A DNA stretch of 64,000 nucleotides from the NCBI RefSeq assembly GCF_020784725.1, contig NZ_JAJGTZ010000030.1, positions 1-64,000 of the forward strand, read 5' to 3'. Under the pieces are notes generated by a model. That model had not been told where the DNA came from. It saw nothing but the letters and a program-made list of their open reading frames with translations, and made no database searches. This stretch comes from Limosilactobacillus reuteri (GTDB lineage Bacteria; Bacillota; Bacilli; Lactobacillales; Lactobacillaceae). This document shows, piece by piece, positions 52,943-63,440 of the stretch. The position numbers and the translations under genes are program-made. The stretch's first letter is position 1. Every line of letters starts with the position of its first letter.

Positions 52943-53596
52943 TTACTTAGTAGCATCTTCAAGCGCCTTGATTCGTTCAGAAGGATCTTCAGCGTTAAAG
53001 ACATATGAACCAGCAACTGCTACCGTAGCACCAGCTTTGTAGCAATCTACAACCGTCTTGTCATTAACTCCACCGTCTACTTCAATATCGAAATTGTAGC
53101 CCTTATCTTCCTTAATTGCGTTTAATTGGGCAATCTTGTCAACTGTTTCTGGCAAGAACTTTTGACCACCAAAGCCAGGGTTAACCGTCATTACTAAGAC
53201 TTGATCAACCATGTGTAATACCGGTTCAATCATCGCAACTGGTGTACCCGGGTTAATAACAACTTCGGCTTTTACTCCACCGTTTTTGATAATTTGAAGA
53301 GCACGGTGAATGTGTTGAGTAGCTTCTACTTGAACACCAATAATATCAGCGCCAGCATCAATGAACATTGGCAAAATGTGTTCTGGACTTTCAACCATCA
53401 AGTGCACATCCAATACCATGTTTGTAATTGGACGAATGGCCTTAACAAAGCCTGGTCCATAAGAAATACTTGGAACAAAGGTACCATCCATAACATCAAT
53501 GTGTAAGTATGGTGCACCGGCTTTTTCTACCTTTTCAATGTCCTTTTGTAAATTTACATAATCTGCACTTAAAATTGATGGTGCAACTTTAATCAT
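52943..53596 (-). CDS. rpe: Ribulose-phosphate 3-epimerase
   Basis: Rpe, 217 residues from ATG 53596 (MIKVAPSILSADYVNL), a TIM-barrel metalloenzyme of the pentose phosphate route. HIDVMDGTFVPS, LDVHLMV, MTVNPGFGGQKF and EVDGGVN are the canonical stretches. GAGGG precedes this ATG; the longer frame to 53638 overlaps rsgA. Important for a heterofermenter that uses the phosphoketolase pathway. Confidence 0.97.
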   Translation of the reverse strand: MIKVAPSILSADYVNLQKDIEKVEKAGAPYLHIDVMDGTFVPSISYGPGFVKAIRPITNMVLDVHLMVESPEHILPMFIDAGADIIGVQVEATQHIHRALQIIKNGGVKAEVVINPGTPVAMIEPVLHMVDQVLVMTVNPGFGGQKFLPETVDKIAQLNAIKEDKGYNFDIEVDGGVNDKTVVDCYKAGATVAVAGSYVFNAEDPSERIKALEDATK

Positions 53597-53606
53597 CCTG
53601 ATTCCC

Positions 53607-54497
53607 TCATTTCTTATAATTTGGTTTTTGATTAGCAATCAATTCATGGAACTGAAGATAATCATCATACCGACTCTTCATGATTATACCATTGTTTACT
53701 GCTTCCTTCACAGCACATTGTGGTTCTTTTATGTGAAGGCAACCTCGAAACTTACAAGCTGCTGAAATCTTAGCCATTTCAGGAAATAAATGCGGCAAAT
53801 CATTTACCGTCATATCAAATGTTTCGTACGATGAAAAACCTGGGGTATCGGCTATCAAAGCACCGTTAACATCTAGCAAACTTACTTTTCTTGTTGTATG
53901 TCGTCCCCGTTGAAGTGCTTGGGAAATTTCGCCAGTCGCTAATTTTAATTGAGGAGCCAAATGATTAAGCAAAGTTGACTTTCCTGCTCCTGTCTGTCCC
54001 ATCATTGTTACAATATTTCCCTTTAATTCTTCCATCAAATTTGCTAATTGATCAGGGTTAAAGGGCTCACGGGCCGCATAAACTTGGTAGCCAATTTTAC
54101 GATAGCCCTCAATTGTCAGCAAAAGTTGTTGGTACTCCTCATCTGTCAGTAAATCAGTCTTTGAAAAATAAATTAAAGGAGTAACATCTTGAGCTTCTAA
54201 AGCAATCAATTGACGGTCTAAGAGGTTAGCGGAAAATGCTGGTTCTTTGGCTGAGGTTACGACAACTGCCATATCAACATTAGCAACAGGTGGCCGAACC
54301 AACTGATTGCGACGGGGCAAGATTTTTAATAAATACCCTTCCTGTTGATTTTCAGCACTGAATTCAACATGATCGCCAACTACTGGCTTAATTTTTCGTT
54401 GACGAAAGTTTCCACGCGCCCTTGTCCGATAGATTTTTTCATCTGCAATCACATCATAAAAGCCACTTAATGACTGTTGAATTATTCCTGTTTTCAA
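53607..54497 (-). CDS. rsgA: Ribosome small-subunit-dependent GTPase RsgA
   Basis: Circularly permuted GTPase of 296 residues for late 30S maturation. An OB domain (1-70) is followed by the permuted G domain with FSKTDLL near 113 (G4), Walker [15 protein letters not shown] near 171-184 and DTPGFSS near 216. The C-terminal zinc knuckle is C-x-F-x2-C-x-H-x5-C near 250. It is the usual follower of the kinase/phosphatase pair. Confidence 0.96.
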   Translation of the reverse strand: MKTGIIQQSLSGFYDVIADEKIYRTRARGNFRQRKIKPVVGDHVEFSAENQQEGYLLKILPRRNQLVRPPVANVDMAVVVTSAKEPAFSANLLDRQLIALEAQDVTPLIYFSKTDLLTDEEYQQLLLTIEGYRKIGYQVYAAREPFNPDQLANLMEELKGNIVTMMGQTGAGKSTLLNHLAPQLKLATGEISQALQRGRHTTRKVSLLDVNGALIADTPGFSSYETFDMTVNDLPHLFPEMAKISAACKFRGCLHIKEPQCAVKEAVNNGIIMKSRYDDYLQFHELIANQKPNYKK

Positions 54498-54509
54498 ATT
54501 GCACCTCCA

Positions 54510-56414
54510 TTATCCAGTAATATTTGTTGCACTCATAATCGTTCGCCCATTGCGAACGACACGGTATGCACCTGTTTGTCCTTGTTTAAGGGTAAACGGC
54601 ACATTAATTGTTGTTTCTTGATTAATTGTGATATCTTGATATTCCATTGTTAAATTATGGTTAGCATCTCTAATATATACTTGTACACGGTTTTCACGCT
54701 GCCCACCATTTCCATCGAATGGAATGTTAATCTGAATATTCGTCGTCTTTGTTTGGTTACCGGAATTAGCAATAGAAACTGTTAATGTATCACCATGATT
54801 TAATGTCGAGCCAGCTTGTGGTGTCTGATTAATTACATGGTTAGTCGCGATTGTTTTTGATTTTTTCTCTTGAGTTGTCAATTGCAAATTATTTTTATTT
54901 GCAAACTGTTGCACAGCACTAATATCTTGATTCTTAAAGTTTGGAATCTTGATTGGTTCTTTACCTGCACTTACCCGAAAAATAATTGTGTTAGCAGCAG
55001 GCTTAACAATCGTACCCTTTTTGTGGTTTTGCCTGATAATCTGTCCCTTATCGATATCATCCGAATACACTGGTTCTTGATGAACTTGAAATCCCTTGCG
55101 ACGAAGGTTAGCGGCTACTGAAGAATAGTCTTCACCGACATAATCAGCCATTTGCAATTGCTTAACTCCTGTACTAACCCTTAGATTAATCGGGGTACTG
55201 ACACGAGTCTTATGGCTGACGTCAGGATTGGTTGAAACAATTCGATTTTTATCAACCGCCTGGCTATTTACTCGAGTAATCTTACCAATCCGCAAATTTT
55301 GTTGGTGCAACCGTTGTTCTGCCTTTAATACCGTCATTCCTTCTACATCGGGGATGATTACTTGCCGGATCACAAACCACCAGCTACAGACTGCAATCAG
55401 CACAATCATGCCGAGCGTTCCACTAATAATCCCATATTTTTTCCACTTTTGTGATTTAGTTGATGGATCAACTGTTTGCGAATCAGTTGACTTCTTTGGT
55501 TGGTAATCATCTGCTTTTAGGTGTTTAATGTCTAACACCTTAGTTTCTCCATTATCATCTTGTTGGATCTTTAACCGCGGCTCATTAGCTCTTTGCGGAT
55601 CAAGGACGGTTTTCAAATCAGCCGCCATTTCATTAACTGAACTATACCGCTCAGCTGGTTCCTTTGCTGTCGCTTTAATGATTACGTTTTCGAGTGCTTG
55701 AGGAATTTCTTTGTTCTGTTCACGAACAGAAGGAATTTCTTCACGGAAATGCTTCAAGGCAATTGAGACAGCCGTTTCTCCCTCAAATGGAACCTTTCCA
55801 GTTAGAAGTTCAAACAAGATAATTCCTAGTGAATAGATATCTGATTGTTTAGTAGCAATGCTTCCTCGCGCTTGTTCTGGGGATAGGTAGTGAACTGACC
55901 CCATCAAGGTATTAGTCTGCGTTAATGAGTCTTGCGATACAGCAACCGCAATTCCAAAATCAGTAATTTTAACGTTTTTATTTTCATCAATTAAGATATT
56001 TTGTGGTTTTAAGTCCCGGTGGATAATCCCATGCGCATGGGCGGTCGCAACTGCTGAAAGCACCTGTTCCATAATATCAATAACTTGTGGAAGTGGAATC
56101 GGATAGTGCTTTTTTATATATGCTTTAAGGTCTGTCCCCTTTACATATTGCATTACCATGTATTGCAAGCCATGATCCTCACCAACGTCATAAATTCCAA
56201 CAATATGAGGATCATTTAACTGCGTTGCGGCCATTGCTTCCCGGTGGAATCGCCGTTTAGTACTTGGATCGTCCCGTAAGTCAAGACGCAATAATTTAAC
56301 AGAAACGTCCCGATCAAGAACCATATCATGTGCCAAGTAGACATTAGCCATTCCACCTTCACCCAGTGAGCGAATTATCCGATATCGGTGACCAATTTCA
56401 TATCCAGGATTCAT
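54510..56414 (-). CDS. prkC: PASTA-domain serine/threonine protein kinase PrkC
   Basis: Membrane-bound Hanks-type kinase of 634 residues. Kinase domain 1-270 has LGEGGMANVY, HRDLKPQN near 132 and DFGIA near 152. A single span lies at about 333-352. Three extracellular PASTA domains (about 353-560) sense peptidoglycan/lipid II fragments. An additional C-terminal beta-rich domain of about 75 residues (from about 560, INIPFDGNGGQRENRVQVYI) follows, as in several lactobacilli. It is paired with the phosphatase Stp immediately upstream (3 bases). Confidence 0.97.
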   Translation of the reverse strand: MNPGYEIGHRYRIIRSLGEGGMANVYLAHDMVLDRDVSVKLLRLDLRDDPSTKRRFHREAMAATQLNDPHIVGIYDVGEDHGLQYMVMQYVKGTDLKAYIKKHYPIPLPQVIDIMEQVLSAVATAHAHGIIHRDLKPQNILIDENKNVKITDFGIAVAVSQDSLTQTNTLMGSVHYLSPEQARGSIATKQSDIYSLGIILFELLTGKVPFEGETAVSIALKHFREEIPSVREQNKEIPQALENVIIKATAKEPAERYSSVNEMAADLKTVLDPQRANEPRLKIQQDDNGETKVLDIKHLKADDYQPKKSTDSQTVDPSTKSQKWKKYGIISGTLGMIVLIAVCSWWFVIRQVIIPDVEGMTVLKAEQRLHQQNLRIGKITRVNSQAVDKNRIVSTNPDVSHKTRVSTPINLRVSTGVKQLQMADYVGEDYSSVAANLRRKGFQVHQEPVYSDDIDKGQIIRQNHKKGTIVKPAANTIIFRVSAGKEPIKIPNFKNQDISAVQQFANKNNLQLTTQEKKSKTIATNHVINQTPQAGSTLNHGDTLTVSIANSGNQTKTTNIQINIPFDGNGGQRENRVQVYIRDANHNLTMEYQDITINQETTINVPFTLKQGQTGAYRVVRNGRTIMSATNITG

Positions 56415-56417
56415 TTC

Positions 56418-57158
56418 CTATCCCTCCTGGTTACTATTAATCCCAATTAAAACGGTAATATTATCTGGTCCGCCGGCATCATTTGCCATCTTTATAAGTT
56501 GAGCACATTTCTCTTCAAGCGGTATCGGCAATTCAAGCACCTTGATAATCCGCTCCTTAGAAACAGTCTTAAACAAGCCATCAGAACACATTAACAGTTG
56601 ATCACCCGCGTTTAATTCAAAGCGGTTTACATCAACTTGTGCATCAGGAGAGATTCCAATTGCCCTTGTAATTATATTGCTCTGGGGTAGCTTTAGTGCT
56701 TCATCTTCTGATATATCGCCTGTTTTTACCAATTCGTTAACCAATGAATGGTCTACTGTAATCTGCGTTAATAGGTTTTGATGAAGGATATATCCTCGAC
56801 TATCACCAATATTAGCAACCACAACCGCACCCTTAAATGTAATAGCGGCGACCATTGTTGTTCCCATCCCCTGCAAGCGAAGATTACGTTTTGATTGCGC
56901 CAAAATTTTATTATTGATTAATTGAGTTTCACGAGCAAACCAGCGGATCCCCTCCATTGAAGTCTGCGGGGGCCGTTTTTTAAACTGACTCCCCAAAGTC
57001 GCAACTGTTTGCTCTGCAGCGATATCTCCGCTACGATTGCCACCAATTCCATCAGCAATAACCATCAATTGATTACCTAGTTTATTAGTAAATACAGCAA
57101 CTCGGTCTTGGTTTTGCTTTCGTTGATGGCCGATATCTGTTTGATAAGCAACTTTCAT
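56418..57158 (-). CDS. stp: PP2C-type serine/threonine phosphatase Stp
   Basis: PPM-family phosphatase, 246 residues from ATG 57158 (MKVAYQTDIGHQRKQNQDR). Metal-binding motifs are VIADGIGGNRSGD near 35, ANIGDSRGY near 115, CSDGLF near 185 and GGPDNIT near 232. It reverses PrkC phosphorylation. The long frame to 57218 runs back into rsmB and is rejected; the true start is seven bases after the rsmB stop. Confidence 0.96.
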   Translation of the reverse strand: MKVAYQTDIGHQRKQNQDRVAVFTNKLGNQLMVIADGIGGNRSGDIAAEQTVATLGSQFKKRPPQTSMEGIRWFARETQLINNKILAQSKRNLRLQGMGTTMVAAITFKGAVVVANIGDSRGYILHQNLLTQITVDHSLVNELVKTGDISEDEALKLPQSNIITRAIGISPDAQVDVNRFELNAGDQLLMCSDGLFKTVSKERIIKVLELPIPLEEKCAQLIKMANDAGGPDNITVLIGINSNQEG

Positions 57159-57165
57159 TAATTTA

Positions 57166-58515
57166 TTATATTCCCTTCTTAAGACTACTGATAAAGAAGC
57201 CATCAGAATCAAAGTCACTCGGCAAAATAGTTAAGGTTGATGAGTGACGAGTATCCTTAACTTTTCGTGCAGTTGTTGTTTTTACCAATTCAAACTCTGG
57301 ATGTTCAGCTAGAAACGCTTGAACAGTATCATCATTTTCTTGTTGTAAAATTGTGCACGTGCTGTATGTGATTATACCGCCTTTTTTAACTTTTGCGGCA
57401 ACCGCATTTAAAATTGCTAACTGAACCTTCTGTAATTGTTTGCTATCACTTAGCGTCTTTGTATAACGAATTTCTGGTTTCCGGCGTAAAAGTCCGATCC
57501 CACTACAAGGTGCATCAACTAAAATCTTGTCAAAACTTTCATCATCAAAAAGTTGATCAACTTCCCGCGCATCAAGGGCATGAGCAGTAACTCGCTTTTC
57601 AACTCCTAGTCGACGAGCATTTTTTTCAATCAAATTAACTTTGTGTTGGTGAATATCAAGTGCCTCAACATGGCCAGTTTCATTAGTGAGGGCTTCTGCT
57701 ATTTGAACAGTCTTCCCACCAGGAGCTGCACAAGCATCCAGGACTTTATCACCCGGCTCAATATGCATACTTTCCACGGCTAACATGGCACTTTCATCTT
57801 GAATAGTGATTTCGCCATTTTTGAAGAGATTGGAACTGATAATTTCACCTTTCGTAATTACTAAGGCATTTTGAGCAACTTGGCTTTCTTGATATTCAAT
57901 TCCAGCAGCATCCAAAGCTTGTTTGACGGTCGGAAGGTCAGTTTTGGTGGTGTTAACCCGAATTACTTGATGAGCTGGCTCATTAATTGATTGAAGTATT
58001 TTTTCAGTATCTTCTTCGCCATATTCCCTAGTCAGCTCATTGACTAGCCACCGTGGCACACTATTTTCGATACTTAACCGCAAATCACGTTCATTAATTT
58101 GTCGCAGGTCAGGTAATCCTTTCCGCAAAATGGCATGTAAAACACCAGTGACAAACTTTCGAATACCTGGATTCCCTCGGCGTTTAGCTATTTCAATACT
58201 TTCGTCAGTTACCGCCCAATCTGGGACTCGTTCTAAATAATGGTACTGGTAAAGTGCAGACAAGAGAAGCGTCTTTACCCAAGGATCAAGTCTTTTTCCC
58301 TGTACAAACCCATTTAGCCAATATTCGAGGGTAAGTTTATGCTGCAAAACACCATAAATAATATTGGTTGCCAACCGGCGATCTTTATCTGCCAACGGGT
58401 ACTTTTTTAATAACTGATCAACCTGCAAGTTTGAGTATGCACCATTTTCGACAACCCCTTCGAGCGCCACTAAAGCTAATTCACGCGCATTTTGCGGTTG
58501 AAATTTAGTCTTCAC
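57166..58515 (-). CDS. rsmB: 16S rRNA m5C967 methyltransferase RsmB
   Basis: RsmB/Sun of 449 residues with an N-terminal NusB-like RNA-binding domain (about 1-135) and a SAM methyltransferase domain: DACAAPGGKT near 257, VDAPCSGIGLLRRKPEI near 325 and TYSTCTI near 387 with the two catalytic cysteines. The start is GTG 58515 and overlaps fmt by 11 bases. Confidence 0.96.
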   Translation of the reverse strand: MKTKFQPQNARELALVALEGVVENGAYSNLQVDQLLKKYPLADKDRRLATNIIYGVLQHKLTLEYWLNGFVQGKRLDPWVKTLLLSALYQYHYLERVPDWAVTDESIEIAKRRGNPGIRKFVTGVLHAILRKGLPDLRQINERDLRLSIENSVPRWLVNELTREYGEEDTEKILQSINEPAHQVIRVNTTKTDLPTVKQALDAAGIEYQESQVAQNALVITKGEIISSNLFKNGEITIQDESAMLAVESMHIEPGDKVLDACAAPGGKTVQIAEALTNETGHVEALDIHQHKVNLIEKNARRLGVEKRVTAHALDAREVDQLFDDESFDKILVDAPCSGIGLLRRKPEIRYTKTLSDSKQLQKVQLAILNAVAAKVKKGGIITYSTCTILQQENDDTVQAFLAEHPEFELVKTTTARKVKDTRHSSTLTILPSDFDSDGFFISSLKKGI

Positions 58516-59458
58516 TTACAACTTGGCCTCCCTCTGTAATATCTTTATGTCCATTAAGGTAGGATGTAATATCCATCGCCTTTTTCCCTGCTGGCTTTAA
58601 CTTATTAATCTGGTATGTCGTTCCATCTCCAGCAGCAATTACTAATTGATGTTTCGTGACCCGCACTACTTTTCCTGGTTCAAGGTCTGTTTTTTCTTCT
58701 AATGGGGTCACATCGTAAATTTTTGTACGTAATCCATCAATAACCATGTTACCAAGAGGAGCCGGCCGTAATCCCCGCACCTTCGCATCAATTAAACGTG
58801 CTGGAAGTCGGAAATCAATCTGTTCTTGTTCACTAGTAATATTAGGAGAAAAGACTACTTTATCCGGATCTTGAGCGACCGGATTAACATCCCCGCTAAT
58901 AAGTTTAGGCAGCGTTTCTAACAGTAAGTCTCTCCCTAGCAAACTAAGCTTTTTGAACATAGTGCCACTATCATCAGTGTCTTCAATTGGAATAGACCTT
59001 TGTGAAATAATATCTCCCGCATCCATCTTTTTAACCATGTACATAATGGAGACCCCGGTTTCTTTATCACCATTAATAATGGAATATTGAATTGGGGCCC
59101 CTCCACGATATTTTGGCAGTAATGAACCGTGAACATTGATTGCCGCAATTTTAGCAGCCGCCAATAACTTTGTTGGAAGGAATTGCCCATAAGCAGCAGT
59201 AATCATTAAGTCAGGCTGCAAATTAATAATTACCTCCATTTCAGGGCTTTTGCTGAGTTTAGCCGGCTGTAAGACTTCGATATTATATTGTTCAGCTAAC
59301 TCTTTAACTGGCGATTGATGAAGAGTACGTTTCCGGCCGAGATGGTGGTCTGGCTGGGTAAGAACTGCTTGAACATCGTATTCTGGATTATCAATTAAAC
59401 TTTGTAAAATCGGAACAGCAAACTCTGGTGTTCCCATAAAAACGACTGATGTTGACAT
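58505..59458 (-). CDS. fmt: Methionyl-tRNA formyltransferase
   Basis: Fmt, 317 residues from ATG 59458 (MSTSVVFMGTPEFAVP), formylates initiator Met-tRNA. The active-site segment HGSLLPKYRGGAPIQYSI is near 110, and the C-terminal tRNA-binding domain begins near 205. AGGA precedes ATG 59458; the longer frame to 59467 is less likely. Between priA and rsmB as usual. Confidence 0.96.
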   Translation of the reverse strand: MSTSVVFMGTPEFAVPILQSLIDNPEYDVQAVLTQPDHHLGRKRTLHQSPVKELAEQYNIEVLQPAKLSKSPEMEVIINLQPDLMITAAYGQFLPTKLLAAAKIAAINVHGSLLPKYRGGAPIQYSIINGDKETGVSIMYMVKKMDAGDIISQRSIPIEDTDDSGTMFKKLSLLGRDLLLETLPKLISGDVNPVAQDPDKVVFSPNITSEQEQIDFRLPARLIDAKVRGLRPAPLGNMVIDGLRTKIYDVTPLEEKTDLEPGKVVRVTKHQLVIAAGDGTTYQINKLKPAGKKAMDITSYLNGHKDITEGGQVVSED

Positions 59459-59475
59459 TAATAACATCCTTTCTT

Positions 59476-61905
59476 TTACATAAAATACTGTGGATCAGGA
59501 TCGATACTTACTTGGACATCCTTAAAACCGCGACTTTGCGTATCTTGAAGAATATCAAACAACAACTGATGTAAGTACGGATCCTTCTTATATTTAATTA
59601 CTATTTGGTAATAGTAACGACGCTTCATTCGGGCAATTGCTCGCGGAGTGGGGCCAAGAATAACCGTTGAAGATAACAACCCCTGCTTTAGGCGGCCATA
59701 GATATCTGCCATTGCCCGGGCTGCTTTAGCTTCTTCAGGATGACTGGCCATCAAACGAACGGTGTAATAGTATGGTGGGTAACTGGCTTGCCTTCGCAGC
59801 ATCATTTCCTGGTTGAAGAATTTTTCATAATCATGCGTTTTAGCATCTTGAATGGCGTAATGGTCAGGGTTATACGTCTGGATAATAACTTTCCCCTGCT
59901 TATTTGCCCGACCAGCTCGACCACTAACTTGACTTAGCAAATCAAAAGTCCGTTCACTAGCACGAAAATCTGGTAAGCCTAGACCAGTATCAGCGTTTAA
60001 GACCCCTACTAAGGTAACATTAGGGAAATCAAGCCCTTTCGCAATCATCTGAGTTCCTAATAAGATATCCGCTTGGTGTTGACCGAACTGTCGCAATAAT
60101 TTTGCATGCATTCCCTTCCGCCGGGTGGTATCAACATCCATGCGAATAATCCGGGCCTGAGGTAATAACTGATGTAATTCTTGTTCAACTTTCTCTGTTC
60201 CGGTCCCATAATAGCGAATCTGATGACTATGGCAATTTGGACATTCACGGGGGATTGGTTCTTCATGACCACAATAGTGACATTTCATTGTCCGCGTATC
60301 CATGTGGAGCGTCAAAGAAATATCACAATTAGGACACTTTAAAACATTTCCACAATCACGACACATCATAAAGGACGAAAATCCCCGTCGATTTAGCATT
60401 AAAATACTTTGCTCGTTCTTTAGCAGGCGGTCATTTAATTCGGTTAATAGCTTCTGAGAAAAGTTACTCTCCCCGTACTTTTTAATTTCATCCCGCATAT
60501 CAACCACTTCAATTGGGGGCAGTTCCTGTTTGTTTACCCGGTGAGGAAGACGCAACAAGTGATAAACGTTTTTTACTGCTCGTGCACGACTCTCCAGACT
60601 AGGAGTAGCCGAGCCGAGAACTACAGGCGCTTGATTATATTTTCCCCGCCATTTAGCTACTTCACGCGCTTGATAACGAGGTGATTCATCTTGTTTATAA
60701 CTAGATTCATGTTCTTCATCAAGAATGATGAGTCCTAAATTAGTCAACGGAGCAAAAATTGCTGAACGGGCACCCACAACCACTTGCGCTTCTCCACGTT
60801 CGATTCGTCGCCATTCATCATACCGTTCCCCGTTCGATAAACTACTATGTAAAACAGCAACCTTGGAACCAAATCGTCGCCGCACACGGTTAACAATCTG
60901 GGGCGTTAATGAAATCTCAGGCACAAGCATTAAGGCTGTTTTTCCCTGTTGGAGAGCATTAGCAATCGATTGCAAGTATACCTCTGTCTTTCCACTCCCC
61001 GTAACGCCTTGTAAGAGAAAAACTTTAGGGTTATGATTGTCGATTGCTTGATTAATCTGGTTAACGGCATTTTGTTGATCATCATTGAGATGTAAGGGGG
61101 CAGCTAAATGAGCATCATCAGGAGTGCCCTGCATAGCTAAGGGTTGTCGATATACTTCAACTGATGTTTTTTCTAGCCATCCTTTTTGTTGTCCCTGATT
61201 GAAGGTGGCTGCTTTTAAACCAGCTTTATGTTCAGCATCCTTTTGCTTAACAACTTGACTGCCAATTGATTGTAAATATGAAAGAAGGCGGTTTTGAGCA
61301 TGAGCATTGGCATGAAGGGATGCACGCTCATCTTCCAGTTGTTCAAAGTTAAGTAAAGAGCGAATACCAGTGACAGTTTTAGCTTTGGCCCGGTCTTCCA
61401 CTTGGTATTCAATCGTTATCTTTCCTTCTTTTTGCAGTTTGAACAATTCACTTAAAATTGCTGGTTTATCTTGTACCGCTGCCATCTCTAATTCATCTCG
61501 ACCATGAAAAATATCAAAGGCAACATGTTCGTCTACTTCATCTACAATTCGAATAATTCTGGTAGTCTTAGCCTTCAATAAGTTAGGCAACATCGTATAT
61601 AAGCAAGAAATCCAAAAAGAATAAGTAGTATCAGCCAACCATTTGCTAAGATTCATTAATTCAGGATTAATTACTGGTTGAAGATCCATTACCGCTTGAA
61701 TTGGTTTGAGTTCGCCCTCATATTGGGATGCATTATCAAGGGCAACAACGAATCCTTGAACAGTCCGTTTTCCCTTTCCAAAAGGCACAATCACTCTCAC
61801 CCCGACTTGAATTTGTTTTTCAAGCTTTGGCGGAATCTGATAAGTATATGGTTGATTTGTTTGCATTGTTGGAACATCAACAACTACCTGTGCCAACTCT
61901 GGCAT
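59476..61905 (-). CDS. priA: Primosomal helicase PriA
   Basis: Replication-restart helicase of 809 residues. GVTGSGKTEVYLQ lies near 300, LDEEHESSYKQ near 395, the zinc-binding cysteine cluster (CRDCG, CPNC, CHYCG, CPNC) at about 515-560 and the VSGRAGR motif near 660. The start codon directly follows the coaBC stop (TAAATG). Confidence 0.97.
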   Translation of the reverse strand: MPELAQVVVDVPTMQTNQPYTYQIPPKLEKQIQVGVRVIVPFGKGKRTVQGFVVALDNASQYEGELKPIQAVMDLQPVINPELMNLSKWLADTTYSFWISCLYTMLPNLLKAKTTRIIRIVDEVDEHVAFDIFHGRDELEMAAVQDKPAILSELFKLQKEGKITIEYQVEDRAKAKTVTGIRSLLNFEQLEDERASLHANAHAQNRLLSYLQSIGSQVVKQKDAEHKAGLKAATFNQGQQKGWLEKTSVEVYRQPLAMQGTPDDAHLAAPLHLNDDQQNAVNQINQAIDNHNPKVFLLQGVTGSGKTEVYLQSIANALQQGKTALMLVPEISLTPQIVNRVRRRFGSKVAVLHSSLSNGERYDEWRRIERGEAQVVVGARSAIFAPLTNLGLIILDEEHESSYKQDESPRYQAREVAKWRGKYNQAPVVLGSATPSLESRARAVKNVYHLLRLPHRVNKQELPPIEVVDMRDEIKKYGESNFSQKLLTELNDRLLKNEQSILMLNRRGFSSFMMCRDCGNVLKCPNCDISLTLHMDTRTMKCHYCGHEEPIPRECPNCHSHQIRYYGTGTEKVEQELHQLLPQARIIRMDVDTTRRKGMHAKLLRQFGQHQADILLGTQMIAKGLDFPNVTLVGVLNADTGLGLPDFRASERTFDLLSQVSGRAGRANKQGKVIIQTYNPDHYAIQDAKTHDYEKFFNQEMMLRRQASYPPYYYTVRLMASHPEEAKAARAMADIYGRLKQGLLSSTVILGPTPRAIARMKRRYYYQIVIKYKKDPYLHQLLFDILQDTQSRGFKDVQVSIDPDPQYFM

Positions 61906-63111
61906 TTAATCACCTGACTTTAATTTTGCATTAACTAACTCAATAATCTCGTTTGCAATTTTAGCTTTAGATTGCCGAGCTAATTTAATTGGCGTTTGAT
62001 CTTTTTGTAAGATGGTCACTTGATTCTGGTCACTGCCAAATGCCCCTGTTTCCCCTGCCACACTGTTTGCAATAATCATATCCGCATTTTTGCTAGCAAG
62101 TTTACGGTTAGCATTTTCTAAGAGGTCATTTGTCTCTGCTGCAAACCCGACAACATATTGACCGGTTTGCTTCATCTTCGCAATATTCTTTAAAATATCA
62201 ATAGTTTCAGTAAGCGTAATGGTAAGATGCGGGTCACCATCTTTTTTCTTAATCTTATGACCAATTGTTTCAACTGGTCGATAATCAGCAACCGCAGCCG
62301 CCATAATTAAAATATCCGCCCGCGAAAAGCGTTCTTTTAAACTGGTATATAAATCTTCAGTTGTGGTTACGCGCACAACTTCAATCGCTGGTGTTTGTGG
62401 AAGGGGAACGGTAACTTGCCCGGCAATCAAGGTCACCTTAGCTCCTGCTTGGACCGCGGCGTTGGCAAGTGCAATCCCCATTTTACCAGAGGACCGGTTA
62501 CCAATAAAACGAACAGGATCAATATTTTCACGGGTTCCGCCCGCAGTAACAATCACGTGCTTGCCCTTTAAAGCTTGACTGCTAGTTAAAAAGTCCTCTA
62601 TATATTGGCAGATTGCTGCTGGCTCTGGTAAACGCCCGCGGCCAGCATATCCTTCAGCTAACCTCCCATTAACTGGCGGCATAATATTGACCCCGTCTTG
62701 TTTAAGTTGAGTAATATTTCGTTGAGTTGCGGGGGCCAGCCACATATGGCTATTCATTGCTGGAACTACAATTTTAGGGGCACCAGTTGCTAATAAGGTG
62801 GTAGAAACAGCATCATCAGCTAGTCCCGTTGCCATTTTAGCGATGATATCTGCTGATGCTGGTACCACCACTGCTAATTCTGACCAATCAGCTAATTCAA
62901 TATGAGGAATAGGCGTTGAATGCTCATCCCATAGGTCAGTAAGAACTGGTGCTTTCGTCAAGGCAAAGGGAGTAGCAGGAGTGACTAACTTAGTAGCGGC
63001 GTCAGTCATTCCTACGCGAACCTCATGTCCCATTTTTTGTAGGCCACGCACTACTTCGATTCCCTTGTACGCAGCGATACTGCCTGTAAGATACACTGCA
63101 ATTCGTGTCAT
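61906..63111 (-). CDS. coaBC: Bifunctional phosphopantothenoylcysteine decarboxylase/synthetase CoaBC
   Basis: Coenzyme A biosynthesis enzyme of 401 residues. The N-terminal CoaC flavoprotein half has GSIAAYKG near 10 and the PAMNSHMW substrate clamp near 116. The CoaB half starts near 185 with [24 protein letters not shown]. It is fused as in most bacteria. Preceded by a probable terminator after rpoZ. Confidence 0.97.
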   Translation of the reverse strand: MTRIAVYLTGSIAAYKGIEVVRGLQKMGHEVRVGMTDAATKLVTPATPFALTKAPVLTDLWDEHSTPIPHIELADWSELAVVVPASADIIAKMATGLADDAVSTTLLATGAPKIVVPAMNSHMWLAPATQRNITQLKQDGVNIMPPVNGRLAEGYAGRGRLPEPAAICQYIEDFLTSSQALKGKHVIVTAGGTRENIDPVRFIGNRSSGKMGIALANAAVQAGAKVTLIAGQVTVPLPQTPAIEVVRVTTTEDLYTSLKERFSRADILIMAAAVADYRPVETIGHKIKKKDGDPHLTITLTETIDILKNIAKMKQTGQYVVGFAAETNDLLENANRKLASKNADMIIANSVAGETGAFGSDQNQVTILQKDQTPIKLARQSKAKIANEIIELVNAKLKSGD

Positions 63112-63166
63112 TATGTCACCTCAACTTATTTTTTCTTAATTGATTATAGCATTTTTAGAAGTAAAA

Positions 63167-63199
63167 AAGGGGCCAGTGACAATTCTGCCCTAGTCCCTT
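63167..63199 (-). terminator. Probable terminator between rpoZ and coaBC
   Basis: Minus-strand AAGGG-a-CTAG pairs with CTGG-c-CCCTT (one mismatch, one G-U) and is followed by TTTTTTAC. Weaker than the other terminators listed. Confidence 0.55.
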
Positions 63200-63221
63200 A
63201 CTTTTGTTTATCCAACTTATT

Positions 63222-63440
63222 TTAATCCTGTAAGTCTTCAGTCTGATCAGGATCGATCGTAACTTTTCCAGCCAAAATCTCTTCAAGGGCTTTCCCAACT
63301 GACTTACTTGAATCATAATGTTCAAGCAATGGGGCAGCTCCTGCATCTAATTCGTTGGCACGCTTACTAGCAAGCATAACTAATGAATAACGAGAATCAA
63401 TATGTTTTAATAATTCATCAACTGATGGAAAAAGGATCAT
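63222..63440 (-). CDS. rpoZ: RNA polymerase omega subunit
   Basis: Omega subunit of 72 residues ([28 protein letters not shown]), which supports core polymerase assembly. The start overlaps the gmk stop by four bases (ATGA). The gmk-rpoZ-coaBC-priA order is standard in Firmicutes. Confidence 0.95.
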   Translation of the reverse strand: MILFPSVDELLKHIDSRYSLVMLASKRANELDAGAAPLLEHYDSSKSVGKALEEILAGKVTIDPDQTEDLQD

